64,000 bases of DNA from Saccharothrix violaceirubra. GTDB lineage: Bacteria > Actinomycetota > Actinomycetes > Mycobacteriales > Pseudonocardiaceae. Position 1 is the stretch's first letter. Each line of letters begins with the position of its first letter. Location: the NCBI RefSeq assembly GCF_014203755.1, contig NZ_JACHJS010000001.1, positions 496,001-560,000 on the forward strand, read 5' to 3'. A program made the translations under genes and the position numbers. The notes below the pieces were generated by a model. That model was not told where the DNA came from. It saw only the letters and a list, made by a program, of their open reading frames with translations, and searched no databases. Below, one piece after another: positions 1-8,546 of this stretch.

Positions 1-908
1 GCCAACAACCCCTCCGGCACCCGGACGCGCAACGACCGCCCGACCCGCCGCAACGGCTCCCGCCACTCCTCGGCGATCGCGGTCAACTCCCCTTGCAGGT
101 CAAGGGGTTCCGCGTCGACGGCCCGCGCGGCCCGCGCGGCGGCCAGCATCTCGTCGAGCACCTCGGCCAACCGCTCGGCCTGCTCCAACGCCGCCTGCGC
201 CTCGGACGCGGTCTCCGGGTGCTCGGCCAACTCCTCCAACCGCAACTGCAACGCCGTCAACCGACTGCGCAGTTGGTGCGACACGTCGCCCACGAGATCA
301 CGTTCACGCTGCACCAGTTGGGCCAACGCCACGGCCGACCGGTCCAGCGCCTCGGCGACGAGGTCGAGTTCGGGCACCCCGTGCCGCCGCAGGTCGTCCC
401 GGAAGTCGCCGGCGCCCAGCCGGGCCGCCCGCGCCGCCACGTGGCGCAACGGCCGGGCCAGTTTCCGCGCCGTCACGGTCGCCACGACGGTCCCCGTGCC
501 GACCGAGAACCCGATCAGCAGCACGACCAGGGCCGCGACCTTGTACTGGTCGGTGCGCATCGGCGTGGACGGCTGCTCCAGCCGCACGGTTCCCTGCTGC
601 ACCAACGGCATCTCCACGGACAACGCGTCCAACCCCGGCGACCGCCCGATCTCGTGCCGTCCGGCGGGCGTGGTGACGACCAGGTGTCCGCCTTCGGGCA
701 CGCCGATCGCGGCGGGGGTCAGGTCGATCGCCCGGCCGTTGGCGATCTGGTCGTCGAGCAGTGCCGCGATGCGTTGCGTCCGCGTGGTCAGCTCGTTGTG
801 CGCGTTGTCCTCGACCAGCCGCAACGCCGCGTACCCCAGCGGTATGCCGAGCGCGAACCCGGTGACCGCGACCGCGAGCAGGATCGCCCGCAGGATGCGG
901 GACCGCAT
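1..908 (-). CDS. Sensor histidine kinase, C-terminus cut by the window edge
   Basis: This is the membrane sensor kinase of a two-component system with the response regulator that precedes it. About 302 residues are visible. They show an N-terminal membrane helix (about residues 4-30), an extracytoplasmic loop of roughly 95 residues, a second helix (about 125-150) and a HAMP-like linker. A dimerisation/phosphoacceptor helix follows, with the histidine in DVSHQLRSRLTAL. The usual RTPL after the histidine is RSRL here, a mild deviation. The ATPase domain lies beyond base 1. The ATG overlaps the regulator's TGA (TGATG), so the two genes are translationally coupled. The signal sensed cannot be read from the sequence. 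Confidence 0.88.
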   Translation of the reverse strand, partial: MRSRILRAILLAVAVTGFALGIPLGYAALRLVEDNAHNELTTRTQRIAALLDDQIANGRAIDLTPAAIGVPEGGHLVVTTPAGRHEIGRSPGLDALSVEMPLVQQGTVRLEQPSTPMRTDQYKVAALVVLLIGFSVGTGTVVATVTARKLARPLRHVAARAARLGAGDFRDDLRRHGVPELDLVAEALDRSAVALAQLVQRERDLVGDVSHQLRSRLTALQLRLEELAEHPETASEAQAALEQAERLAEVLDEMLAAARAARAVDAEPLDLQGELTAIAEEWREPLRRVGRSLRVRVPEGLL

Positions 909-1579
909 CAGTCGGCGGTGTTGAAGCGGAAACCGACACCGCGCACCGTCGCGATGCGGCGTTCGACGGAACGCACATCGCCCAGCTTCCGCCGCAGCCA
1001 GGACATGTGCATGTCCAACGTCTTGCTGCTCTTCAACTCGGGGTCGTTCCAGACCTCGGAGAGGATCTCGTCCCGGTTCACGACCTGGCCCGCCCGCTGG
1101 ATCAGCACGCGCAGCAGCTCGAACTCCTTGTTCGCGAGCTGCACCTCCTGCCCGTCGACCGTGACGCGCCGGGCCGCGAGGTCCATGCGCACCCCGTTGA
1201 CCTCCAGCGTGCCGGGCGCACGACGCCGCAGCAGGGCCCTGATCCGGGCCATCAGCTCGGCCAACCGGAACGGTTTGGCCACGTAGTCGTCCGCGCCCGC
1301 GTCGAGGCCGACGACGAAGTCCACCTCGTCGGACCGCGCGGTCAGCATCAGCACCGGGATGCCGCGCCCGCCGGCGCGCAACCGCCGGCACACCTCCAGC
1401 CCGTCCATGCCGGGCAGGCCGAGGTCGAGCACCAGCAGGTCGATGCCGCCGTGCGCGGTCGCGTCGAGGGCACCGGGGCCGTCGCCGACGACCTGCACCT
1501 GGTAGCCCTCCCGTTGCAGCGCACGGGACAGCGGCTCCGCTATGGCCGGGTCGTCCTCGGCCAACAAGACCACGCTCAC
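908..1579 (-). CDS. OmpR/PhoB-family response regulator
   Basis: This DNA-binding response regulator has 223 residues. The receiver domain (about 1-115) shows the acidic pair in LLAEDDPA, the phosphoacceptor aspartate in LLVLDLGLPGMDG and the conserved lysine in YVAKPF. The C-terminal winged helix (about 125-223) has the typical NKEFELLRVL and LDMHMSWLRRKL segments and ends GVGFRF. I chose the GTG at 1577-1579 because MSVVLLAEDD starts the receiver fold directly. An upstream extension would run into the 183-base gap shared with the divergent phosphatase gene. It forms an operon with the kinase downstream. Confidence 0.92.
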   Translation of the reverse strand: MSVVLLAEDDPAIAEPLSRALQREGYQVQVVGDGPGALDATAHGGIDLLVLDLGLPGMDGLEVCRRLRAGGRGIPVLMLTARSDEVDFVVGLDAGADDYVAKPFRLAELMARIRALLRRRAPGTLEVNGVRMDLAARRVTVDGQEVQLANKEFELLRVLIQRAGQVVNRDEILSEVWNDPELKSSKTLDMHMSWLRRKLGDVRSVERRIATVRGVGFRFNTAD

Positions 1580-1762
1580 GGTGTCCAGCGTAGGCGTGGC
1601 GGGATCCCCGCGTACCCAAGGACCTGACCCGGGCCTCGGCGGGCCGACGACGCCGCTTCCCGCGATCTCCGTGCCAAGGGCGGGGCGTGCCGGATCCCCG
1701 CACGCCCGAGCACCGGACGTCCTCGCCGGGCGCACCGCCGCCGCGCGGCTACGATCCCCCGC
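1580..1762. promoter_or_regulatory. Divergent intergenic region between the response regulator and hisN-like genes
   Basis: The two flanking genes start on opposite strands, so promoters for both must lie in these 183 bases. It contains a short dyad (GGCGTGC, then GCACGCC, around 1682-1706) and a related sequence around 1594-1617. No confident -10/-35 elements can be assigned. Confidence 0.4.
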
Positions 1763-2533
1763 GTGCCCGACGACCTGACCCTGGCGCTTCGGCTGGCCGA
1801 CGCCGCCGACGCCATCACCACGACCCGTTTCCGCGCGCGCGACCTCGTGGTCGAGCGCAAACCGGACCGCACGCCGGTGACGGACGCGGACACGGCGGTC
1901 GAGGACGCCATCCGGGTCATCCTCGCGGCGGAGGCCCCCGACGACGCGGTGGCGGGCGAGGAGCGCGGCGGGTCGTTCGACACGGGCCGGGCCTGGGTGG
2001 TCGACCCGATCGACGGCACGAAGAACTTCCTGCGCGGCGTCCCGGTGTGGGCGACGCTCATCGCCCTGGTCGAGGACGGCCGGCCGGCCGTGGGCGTGGT
2101 GAGCGCCCCGGCGTTGGGCCGGCGTTGGTGGGCGGCGGCCGGCGCGGGCGCGTTCACGCTCGACGCGGCCGGGGAACGACGCCTCTCGGTGTCGGGCGTC
2201 CAGGACATCGGCGATGCCTACCTGTCGACCACACACCTCAGCTCTTGGGTCGAGTACCACTCGCGTGAGGCGTACCTGCGGCTCGCGGACGCCGTGTGGG
2301 AGAACCGGGCGTTCGGCGACTTCTGGCAGCACTGCCTGGTCGCCGAGGGCGCGATCGACATCGCGGCCGAGGCGATCGTGAACCCCTGGGACGTGGCGCC
2401 GTTCGAGGTCCTGGTCACGGAGGCCGGCGGTCGGTTCTCCGCGGTCACCGGCGAGCCGGGCTTCGCGCTGGGCAGCGCGTTGTCGACCAACGGGCACCTG
2501 CACGACACGGCCGTGGAGTTGTTGCGCCGATAA
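1763..2533 (+). CDS. hisN: Inositol-monophosphatase-family phosphatase, probable histidinol-phosphatase
   Basis: A Mg-dependent sugar/alcohol phosphatase of the IMPase fold, 256 residues, the normal length. Metal-binding motifs are all present: GEERGG (65-70), DPIDGTKNF (81-89) and the late NPWDVAP (about 208-213). In actinobacteria this subgroup includes HisN, which hydrolyses L-histidinol phosphate, and the FLRGVPVWATLIAL stretch fits it. Other IMPases (inositol-1-P, fructose-bisphosphate) cannot be excluded. The GTG start is the only reasonable one in the divergent gap. No histidine genes lie nearby, as is common for HisN. Confidence 0.82.
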   Translation: MPDDLTLALRLADAADAITTTRFRARDLVVERKPDRTPVTDADTAVEDAIRVILAAEAPDDAVAGEERGGSFDTGRAWVVDPIDGTKNFLRGVPVWATLIALVEDGRPAVGVVSAPALGRRWWAAAGAGAFTLDAAGERRLSVSGVQDIGDAYLSTTHLSSWVEYHSREAYLRLADAVWENRAFGDFWQHCLVAEGAIDIAAEAIVNPWDVAPFEVLVTEAGGRFSAVTGEPGFALGSALSTNGHLHDTAVELLRR

Positions 2534-2562
2534 GGATTTGCCACGTCCGGGAGAATCGGGGC

Positions 2563-3261
2563 ATGCGCCTGCGGCTGACCGCCCACCCGGTCGTCGGGCA
2601 CGGCACGCTGCACCGCGTCCTCGTGCCCAGGTTCGAGCTGCGCAACCTGTGGGTGCGGTCGCCGGCGTACGGCTACGGCATGCTCATCGGCTCACGCGCG
2701 GACCTGCTGCGGTTGGGCGCGTTGGCCCGGCTGGCGGCGATCAGTCCGCACAGCGCCGTGCACGTCCCGTTGCGGCACGTGCCGTTGGACGACGCCATGC
2801 TCCGTGCGTCGTTCCGCGACGGGCCGCAGTGCGATCTGCTGTTCGTGCGCCAGGAGACGGGCATGCCCGCCTCCGCGTGGCCGGAGATCCGCACCGGGAT
2901 GCGCCGTCGCCGTTCGTCGGCCCGGCCGCTCACCGCCCGCCTGTCCGACGAGTGGGACGACTCCGTGCGGCGCGAGTGGCATCCCAGGCCGCGGTGGAGC
3001 GAGCACGCCGACACGATGATCTTCACCGGGGACGCCGGCGGGCTGCACGCGCTGGCCCGGTGCGTCACGGAGGCGGGCGACCTGCTGGCCGACGACCGGT
3101 CGATCCACCGCTTCGGCCTGAGCGCGCTGCTGGGGCTGACCGGCCTGTTCGGCGGCGACGACCACGAGTTCGACGTCTACGGCCGGGACCCGATCTTCCA
3201 CAAGAGCCGCTGGGCCAGGCTGCGCAACGCTCAGGAGTGTCCGAGCGCCTCGTCGTCCTGA
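2563..3261 (+). CDS. Hypothetical protein, 232 residues
   Basis: I do not recognise this family. The ATG at 2563 begins MRLRLTAHPVVGHG, and the frame continues with normal actinobacterial third-position GC to TGA. It is soluble (no membrane helix or signal peptide), basic in the middle (a run of arginines around residues 108-112) and ends in a short serine-rich tail. The last 31 bases overlap the end of the convergent GtrA gene on the other strand. It lies 29 bases after hisN and may be co-transcribed with it. Nothing visible points to an enzyme class. Confidence 0.7.
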   Translation: MRLRLTAHPVVGHGTLHRVLVPRFELRNLWVRSPAYGYGMLIGSRADLLRLGALARLAAISPHSAVHVPLRHVPLDDAMLRASFRDGPQCDLLFVRQETGMPASAWPEIRTGMRRRRSSARPLTARLSDEWDDSVRREWHPRPRWSEHADTMIFTGDAGGLHALARCVTEAGDLLADDRSIHRFGLSALLGLTGLFGGDDHEFDVYGRDPIFHKSRWARLRNAQECPSASSS

Positions 3262-3782
3262 GGCTCGTCGTACGAACGCGCGACCTTGCGCGGCCGGGCG
3301 TCGGCCTGCGGGAACACCCATTTCTTGTAGCCGTACCAGCGGAAGACCATGGCCACGAGCGTGCCGACGATCTGGGCGCTGACGAAGTCGGCGATCTCCT
3401 CGCCCCACCGGCTGATGTGTGGCTCCTGGAGGTGCAGCAGGTAGCGCGACACCCACAGCGGCACCGAGTTGAGCACGATGCCGATGCCGTTGACGAGGAA
3501 GAACAGCGCGGCCTCGTGGTGCTTCTCCCGACCGCCCCTGGTCTTGAACGACCACTCGCGGTTGAGCACGTACGAGACGATCGTGGCCACCAGCGTCGCG
3601 ATGATCTTCGCGGTGACCGGCTTGTCCGCCAGCACGGTCGTCTTCAGCACGAAGAAGATCACCGTGTCGATCACGAAGCAGATGCCGCCGACCACGGCGA
3701 ACTTGAGCAGTTCCCGGTGCTTGAGGGCCAGGGAGCGCAGCGGTTCGGGCAGCCTGCGGACGACGTTTTCGACTACGGACAC
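3231..3782 (-). CDS. GtrA-family membrane protein (first of two adjacent paralogues)
   Basis: A small polytopic protein of 183 residues with four hydrophobic helices, starting around KFAVVGGICFVIDTVIFF and ending with a helix before YGYKKWVFPQ. GtrA-like proteins are thought to help move or present polyprenyl-linked sugars for wall or polysaccharide glycosylation. It shares with the next gene the core REWSF-TRGGRE-HHEAALFFLV and a common C-terminal VFPQADARP, so the two arose by tandem duplication. The C-terminus overlaps the convergent hypothetical gene by 31 bases. M. tuberculosis carries a GtrA-like gene at the equivalent position next to purK. Confidence 0.85.
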   Translation of the reverse strand: MSVVENVVRRLPEPLRSLALKHRELLKFAVVGGICFVIDTVIFFVLKTTVLADKPVTAKIIATLVATIVSYVLNREWSFKTRGGREKHHEAALFFLVNGIGIVLNSVPLWVSRYLLHLQEPHISRWGEEIADFVSAQIVGTLVAMVFRWYGYKKWVFPQADARPRKVARSYDEPQDDEALGHS

Positions 3783-3817
3783 CGTCGCAGTGTACGGAGC
3801 CGTCGTGAAATGCCTGT

Positions 3818-4342
3818 TCAGGCCACGTCGCGCTGCTTGGTGACCAGCGGGACGACCTTGGTGCGGGTGTCGGGCCGGGCGTCGGCCTGGGGGAAGACGA
3901 ACCTGCGCATGGCCCAGAACTTGAAGGCGGTGGCGAGCAGCATGCCGATCACCGAGCCGCTGACGAAGTCCGCGATCTCGGCATGCAGGTCCAGCACGTG
4001 CCGCGAGACCACCAGCGGCAGCAGGTTGACGCCGATGCCCAGGCCGCTGACCAGGAAGAACAGGGCGGCCTCGTGATGGCGCTCACGTCCGCCCCTGGTG
4101 TGGAACGACCACTCGCGGCTGAGCACGTACGACGCGATCACGGCGACCAGCACGGCGATGAACTTCGCCGTGACCACCTTGTCCTGCAGGATCGTGAGCT
4201 TGAGCGCGTACCAGACGCCGTTGTCGATCACGAACGTCGTGCCGCCGACCACGGCGAACCGGATCAGCTCGCGGTGCTTGCGGACCAGGAACCGGAGCGG
4301 CTCGGGAAGCAGGCCCAGGAGCCGGCGCGCGACGGACAGCAC
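3818..4342 (-). CDS. GtrA-family membrane protein (second paralogue)
   Basis: 174 residues with four predicted membrane helices in the GtrA pattern; helix one is FAVVGGTTFVIDNGVWYAL. It is clearly homologous to the neighbouring GtrA gene (REWSFHTRGGRERHHEAALFFLV), but its loop between helices three and four is about nine residues shorter. The GtrA role in lipid-linked sugar translocation is family knowledge; the actual sugar here is unknown. It lies 22 bases after the end of the large sigma-factor fusion gene on the same strand, and so may be transcribed with it. Confidence 0.85.
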   Translation of the reverse strand: MLSVARRLLGLLPEPLRFLVRKHRELIRFAVVGGTTFVIDNGVWYALKLTILQDKVVTAKFIAVLVAVIASYVLSREWSFHTRGGRERHHEAALFFLVSGLGIGVNLLPLVVSRHVLDLHAEIADFVSGSVIGMLLATAFKFWAMRRFVFPQADARPDTRTKVVPLVTKQRDVA

Positions 4343-4364
4343 GGCGGCAGCTTAGCCAGGAAGA

Positions 4365-7163
4365 TCACGAGGGCGTGGGGCAGGGGTCCTCCCCGAACAG
4401 GCCGTCGAGGATGTCGTCGAGCAGCCCGCCGCCGGTGTCGCACCGGGGCTCCTGCGGCGGGGTGGTCGGCTGTGGCGACGACGGTACCGACGTGGTCGGC
4501 GGGGGTGTCGTCGTCGGTTTGTCGGTCGGCACGGTGGGCTTCGTCGGCTCGACCGTGGCCGTCGGATCCGGGAAGGTCGGCTCCGGGGTCAGGGTCCGCG
4601 TGGGCGGTTTGGTCGGTTCCGTCCGGGTCGGCGTCGGGGTGCCCGGTGGCGTCCTCGGGTCGGTCGGTTCGGGGTCCCGAGGCTCCTCGGGCGTCGGCCG
4701 TTCCAGGACGACCTCCACCGTCCTGCTCGCGGTGCCCAGGACGGCCGAGACGAGGACGACCGCGTTCGGGCGTTCCCGCGGCACCGCCCACACGGCCGTC
4801 CGGTAGCTGGAACCGGGTTCCAGGTCGGCCTGGCAGGTGATGGCGCCTTCCCCCTTGTCGCAGCCCGGGGTGAGGGTCAGGAGCAGGGCGTCGCCGGACT
4901 GGATCGTCAGGTGCAGGGGGCCGGTGCGTCCGCCGGTGTTGGTGACCACGATGTCCAGGCGTCGCTCGCGGTCTTCCGGGCGGGGGTCGCTGACCTGGAG
5001 TTCCACGTCGAACTCCGCGTCCGAGACCTCGATCCCGACCGAGATCGCCACCGGCGTGGCACCGCCGGCCTCGACCGAACCCGTGATCACGTCGGACTGC
5101 CGGGCACCTTCTCCGGCCGCGAGCAGGAAGTGGAACGTGGCGCTGTCACCCGGTGCGATGCCGTTGTAGGACGTGCAGGAAACGGTGTTTTCCGCGTTGG
5201 CGGGACAGGAGACCCACTCGTCGGCCGCCGCCAGGTCGGGGATGGCGTGCGCGGAGACGCCGGGTGGCAGGACGAGGGCGGCGGTGGCCGGGACCGAAGT
5301 CGTCTCGCCGACGTTGCGGACCGTGATCTCGAAGCCGGTGGGCTGGGCGTACCGGTAGAGCGTGAACCCACTGGGCACCGTGGTCACGAACTCGGCCGGC
5401 TTGGGCGGCGGGGTGGTGGTCGGCGGCGGTGTCGTGGTGGTCGGAGGGGACGTGGTGGTCGGCTGCTGGGTAGTGGTCGACGTGGGCTCGGTCCGGCTGG
5501 TCTCGGTGGGCAGAGGCCCCGTGGTCCCGGTGGGCACGGGGTCGGTGGTCCCGGTGGGTCGAGGCTGGTTTTGAGTGGGTTGCGGCTGCGTCGTGGTCGG
5601 ACCGCCGGGAGGTGCGCCTTGGGCCGTCGGCGCCGGTGTGGTGGTGGGCGCCGGTGTGGTGCTCGACGGCGAGGACTCGGTGACCGCCGGCGGCATCGTT
5701 TCGCGCGCACCGCCGGTCGGACCGGAACCCGTCGGGGAGACCGGCTGCGTCTGGGCGGCCGGGATCTGCCCGCCGTCACCGCCCGCCGCGAGACCGATCG
5801 TGACCGCGACGACCAGGACGACCACGGATGCCGCTGTGACGAGCAACTGGCGGGGTACGGACGTGACGACGTTCAGCACGCCACCGGACCCGCCACCTCC
5901 ACCGGCACCGGCGGCCGGACCCGCGCCGACCGCGCTCAACGACCCGGTGGTCTCGGCGGCAGCCGCCCCCGAACCGCCCGCCGCTCCGGCACCGGTTCCG
6001 GCGCCGCCTGCCGCACCGCCCGCGCCTGCCGATCCCGCGCCTCCGGCGGACCCGGAAGTTCCCATGCTGCCGAACGATCCGGACCCGGCCGACCCCGTGC
6101 CCGCCGATCCCGAACCGACCGAACCCGCGGACCCGGCCGAGCCGGCGGTCCCCGCCGATCCTGAACCCGCGGACCCGGCAGACCCCGAGCCCGCGGACCC
6201 GGCCGAGCCGCTGCCCGCCGACCCGGACCCCGCCGACCCGGACCCGGAGCCCGCCGATCCCGAACCGCCCGTGCCCGAACCACCCGAACCCCAGCCGGTC
6301 CCGCTCGAACCGGCCGTCCCGGCGGCGGTCGTCCCCGCCGCCACGGCAGCCGCCTTCGCACTGCCCGCCGCGGCGGCCATGTACGCGGCGGCACCCGCAC
6401 CGAGCACCAGCGGCGCGATGACGGCCCGCAACGCACCGTTCACGTCGGCCAGCTCGGCGGCCAGCGCACGGCAGCGCACGCACTCGTCCAAGTGCGCCTC
6501 GACCTGCGTGGTCTCGCGCTTCGACAGGCCGCCCCGCGTCCACGCGCCCAGCCGGGCGGTGGTGGCGCGGCACCGTTCGGCGCCCGCCTCGGCGAGGTGG
6601 ACCTGGAGGTACTCCTGCTTGAGCCCTTCGCGCGCGCGGTAGGCCAACGCCGACACCGCGTTCGCGGTCAACCCCAGCAGCGGGGCGATCTCGGCGGGCG
6701 ACTGCCCCTCGATCTCGGTGTGCCACAGCACCGCCTGCCAACGTTCGGGCAGCCGCTGGAAAGCCCGTGCGGCCAGGGACTTGTCCAGGTCGGCGATGGC
6801 CGTGTCCTTGAACGGCACGCTGGTCGCCTCGGGCGCGGTCTCGGCGACGTCCTCGGACAGTTCGACCTTCCGGTCGCGGCGGGCCTTGTCGTAGGCGTTG
6901 TTGCGCAACGTCGTCAGCAGGTACGCGCGGAACGCGGATTCCGGCCCGCGACCGGTGCGCAACGCGTCGAGCACCTTGGCGAACGCCTCGGACACGAGGT
7001 CGTCGGACTCGGCCTTGGACCGGGCGAGTTGTCGGGCGAGGTTGTGGGCCGAGCCGACGTGCCGTTCGTAGAGCTGCCCGTAGGCGTCGATCGCCCCGCC
7101 GCGTACGGACTCGATGAGTTCCGCGTCACTCGGTCCCGGGACGTCGGCAGGAACGGTCGCCAC
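4365..7163 (-). CDS. ECF sigma factor fused to zinc-finger anti-sigma domain, membrane segment and extracytoplasmic domains
   Basis: A 932-residue single reading frame combining a regulator and its sensor. Residues 11-95 are sigma region 2 (DAYGQLYERHVGSAHNLAR, then YLLTTLRNNAYDKARR). Residues 130-186 are region 4 (FQRLPERWQAVLWHTEIEG, then LTANAVSALAYRAREGL). Residues 205-235 form a putative anti-sigma zinc finger with H224, C228 and C231. An Ala-rich hydrophobic segment (about 245-265) precedes a long Gly/Ser/Ala linker (284-400). A firm membrane helix lies at 439-461, followed by a Pro/Thr-rich stalk (about 466-590). Two DUF11-like beta domains (about 593-820), a second Pro/Thr stalk and a C-terminal segment with two cysteines complete it. 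The GTG at 7163 has AGGAGG nine bases upstream, so it is preferred over the ATG at 7220. Membrane-tethered ECF fusions are known in actinobacteria; the trigger here is unknown. Confidence 0.9.
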   Translation of the reverse strand: MATVPADVPGPSDAELIESVRGGAIDAYGQLYERHVGSAHNLARQLARSKAESDDLVSEAFAKVLDALRTGRGPESAFRAYLLTTLRNNAYDKARRDRKVELSEDVAETAPEATSVPFKDTAIADLDKSLAARAFQRLPERWQAVLWHTEIEGQSPAEIAPLLGLTANAVSALAYRAREGLKQEYLQVHLAEAGAERCRATTARLGAWTRGGLSKRETTQVEAHLDECVRCRALAAELADVNGALRAVIAPLVLGAGAAAYMAAAAGSAKAAAVAAGTTAAGTAGSSGTGWGSGGSGTGGSGSAGSGSGSAGSGSAGSGSAGSAGSGSAGSAGSGSAGTAGSAGSAGSVGSGSAGTGSAGSGSFGSMGTSGSAGGAGSAGAGGAAGGAGTGAGAAGGSGAAAAETTGSLSAVGAGPAAGAGGGGGSGGVLNVVTSVPRQLLVTAASVVVLVVAVTIGLAAGGDGGQIPAAQTQPVSPTGSGPTGGARETMPPAVTESSPSSTTPAPTTTPAPTAQGAPPGGPTTTQPQPTQNQPRPTGTTDPVPTGTTGPLPTETSRTEPTSTTTQQPTTTSPPTTTTPPPTTTPPPKPAEFVTTVPSGFTLYRYAQPTGFEITVRNVGETTSVPATAALVLPPGVSAHAIPDLAAADEWVSCPANAENTVSCTSYNGIAPGDSATFHFLLAAGEGARQSDVITGSVEAGGATPVAISVGIEVSDAEFDVELQVSDPRPEDRERRLDIVVTNTGGRTGPLHLTIQSGDALLLTLTPGCDKGEGAITCQADLEPGSSYRTAVWAVPRERPNAVVLVSAVLGTASRTVEVVLERPTPEEPRDPEPTDPRTPPGTPTPTRTEPTKPPTRTLTPEPTFPDPTATVEPTKPTVPTDKPTTTPPPTTSVPSSPQPTTPPQEPRCDTGGGLLDDILDGLFGEDPCPTPS

Positions 7164-7313
7164 GTGGTCTTCCCTCCTCAGCGGCTGCCCAGTCTGGCGC
7201 AACCGCGTCACCCCAGTCACGTGCGGTGGCTCAACGGATGCACAGGTTCCACGTCATGGACCAACGCCGGCCGCGTCCCGTTGGGGAAACCCCAGTGTGA
7301 GGAGGGCATCCGG

Positions 7314-8099
7314 GTGGGTGTGCGGGAAGCGGTGGCACGGCGTTCCGGCGCCGACCGGGCGCGGGCGCTGAGGACGAAATGGCGCGCGGCGTCGCTGGCG
7401 GCGGGCTGGGTGTACCCGGCCGACTGGCACCTGGAGGAGGTGGACGAGGTCTGCGCGGCGGTGCTGGCCGACGGCGACCCCGGCGGTGCGCTGTACCGGT
7501 TGGGCGGCGCACGGGCCGAGGCGGGTGCGGGACTGGCCGAGACGTTGCTGGACCTGGCCGCGTTGCAGGGCGTGCTGGCCGACGGCGAGTCGGACGTGGA
7601 CGCGGTGCCCGCGCGGCTGCTGCACGCGACCGCGCTGGGCTGGGGCGACGTGCTGAGCAGACAGGCCGCGGACCGGTCGAGCGACAACCCGCTGACCGGT
7701 CTGGCGACCGGGGCCTACCTGCGGACCCGGCTGCGCGAGGTGTACGCGGAGGCCCGCGCGGGCGGGTCGCTCGACCACGTGCTCGTGTTGGTGGGGCTGG
7801 ACCTGACGCGCACGTCGGGCTGGTCGCGGGTGGTGGCGATGACGTTGCTGGCGGACGCGTTGCGGACGGTGTTCGACAGCGGCGAGACGATCGCGACCGT
7901 CAACCGCTCGCTGGCCGCCGTGCTGCTGCGCCGGGACGTCCACCTGGCCCGCCGGCTGGCGAACCTCAAGGTCGTGATCGAGAGCCGGCTCAAGGTCGAT
8001 CCGCACGTGGCGCCGACGGGTCCCGCGCAGGTGTGGCTGGAGTCGTTGCCGGACACGTGGGAGGAGGCCACGGAACTGCTCGACGGTTTCACGGCTTGA
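7314..8099 (+). CDS. Degenerate GGDEF-like domain protein
   Basis: 261 residues from a GTG with GGAGG about eight bases upstream. The N-terminal half is helical and of unknown type. The C-terminal half resembles a diguanylate-cyclase fold: NPLTGL at 125-130 is the usual opening (D/N-PLTGL), VLVLVGLDL at 156-164 fits the first core strand, and the segment at 189-205 occupies the place of the signature strand. The GG(D/E)EF catalytic motif is absent, so it should not make c-di-GMP; a binding or scaffolding role is possible. It is divergent from the sigma-fusion gene across 150 bases. The fold call is inference from short motifs. Confidence 0.6.
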   Translation: MGVREAVARRSGADRARALRTKWRAASLAAGWVYPADWHLEEVDEVCAAVLADGDPGGALYRLGGARAEAGAGLAETLLDLAALQGVLADGESDVDAVPARLLHATALGWGDVLSRQAADRSSDNPLTGLATGAYLRTRLREVYAEARAGGSLDHVLVLVGLDLTRTSGWSRVVAMTLLADALRTVFDSGETIATVNRSLAAVLLRRDVHLARRLANLKVVIESRLKVDPHVAPTGPAQVWLESLPDTWEEATELLDGFTA

Positions 8100-8118
8100 C
8101 ACCCGACCCGGCGTTCCG

Positions 8119-8140
8119 GTCAACTAGTGTCTTAGTTGAC
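8119..8140. promoter_or_regulatory. Palindromic operator upstream of the GntR-ABC operon
   Basis: Perfect 8-base inverted repeat GTCAACTA / TAGTTGAC with a 6-base centre, 22 bases before the GntR start. YtrA-type GntR repressors typically bind such CTAG-containing dyads at their own promoter, and the TTGAC of the right arm could double as a -35 element. Confidence 0.75.
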
Positions 8141-8162
8141 TAGAACAATCTGGAGGCGTCGG

Positions 8163-8546
8163 GTGGAGTTCCGCATCGACCGGTCCAGTGGTCTCCCCGC
8201 GTACCTGCAGCTCGTGCGGCAGGTGCGCGAGGCGTTGCGGCTGGGGTGGATCGGTCCGGGTGACCGGCTGCCGACCGTGCGCGAAGTGGTGGCGAGCAGC
8301 GGTGTCAACGCGAACACGGTGCTCAAGGCGTACCGCGAGCTGGAGTTGTCCGGGCTCGTGGAGGCGCGTCAGGGCTCGGGGACGTTCGTGAAGGCCACGC
8401 TGGGGTCGACCGACCCCGCCGTGCTCGCGGAGCTGCGCGGCCGGTTCGCCGCCTGGGTCCGGGAGGCCCGCGATGCCGGACTGGACAACGAGGACGTGGA
8501 CGCGCTGGTGCGCTCCGTCCTGTCGGACGAAGGGGAAGTCGGATGA
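8163..8546 (+). CDS. GntR-family (YtrA-type) transcriptional regulator
   Basis: 127 residues: a winged helix-turn-helix (about 8-75, with GDRLPTVREVVASSGVNANTVLKAY) and a short helical tail. It has no large ligand domain, which is the hallmark of the YtrA subfamily that controls adjacent ABC transporters. I chose the GTG at 8163 (VEFRIDRSSGLPAYLQL), with GGAGG about six bases upstream, over the track-longest start that would cover the operator. The stop overlaps the ATPase start (ATGA). It probably represses its own operon through the dyad at 8119-8140. Confidence 0.9.
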   Translation: MEFRIDRSSGLPAYLQLVRQVREALRLGWIGPGDRLPTVREVVASSGVNANTVLKAYRELELSGLVEARQGSGTFVKATLGSTDPAVLAELRGRFAAWVREARDAGLDNEDVDALVRSVLSDEGEVG

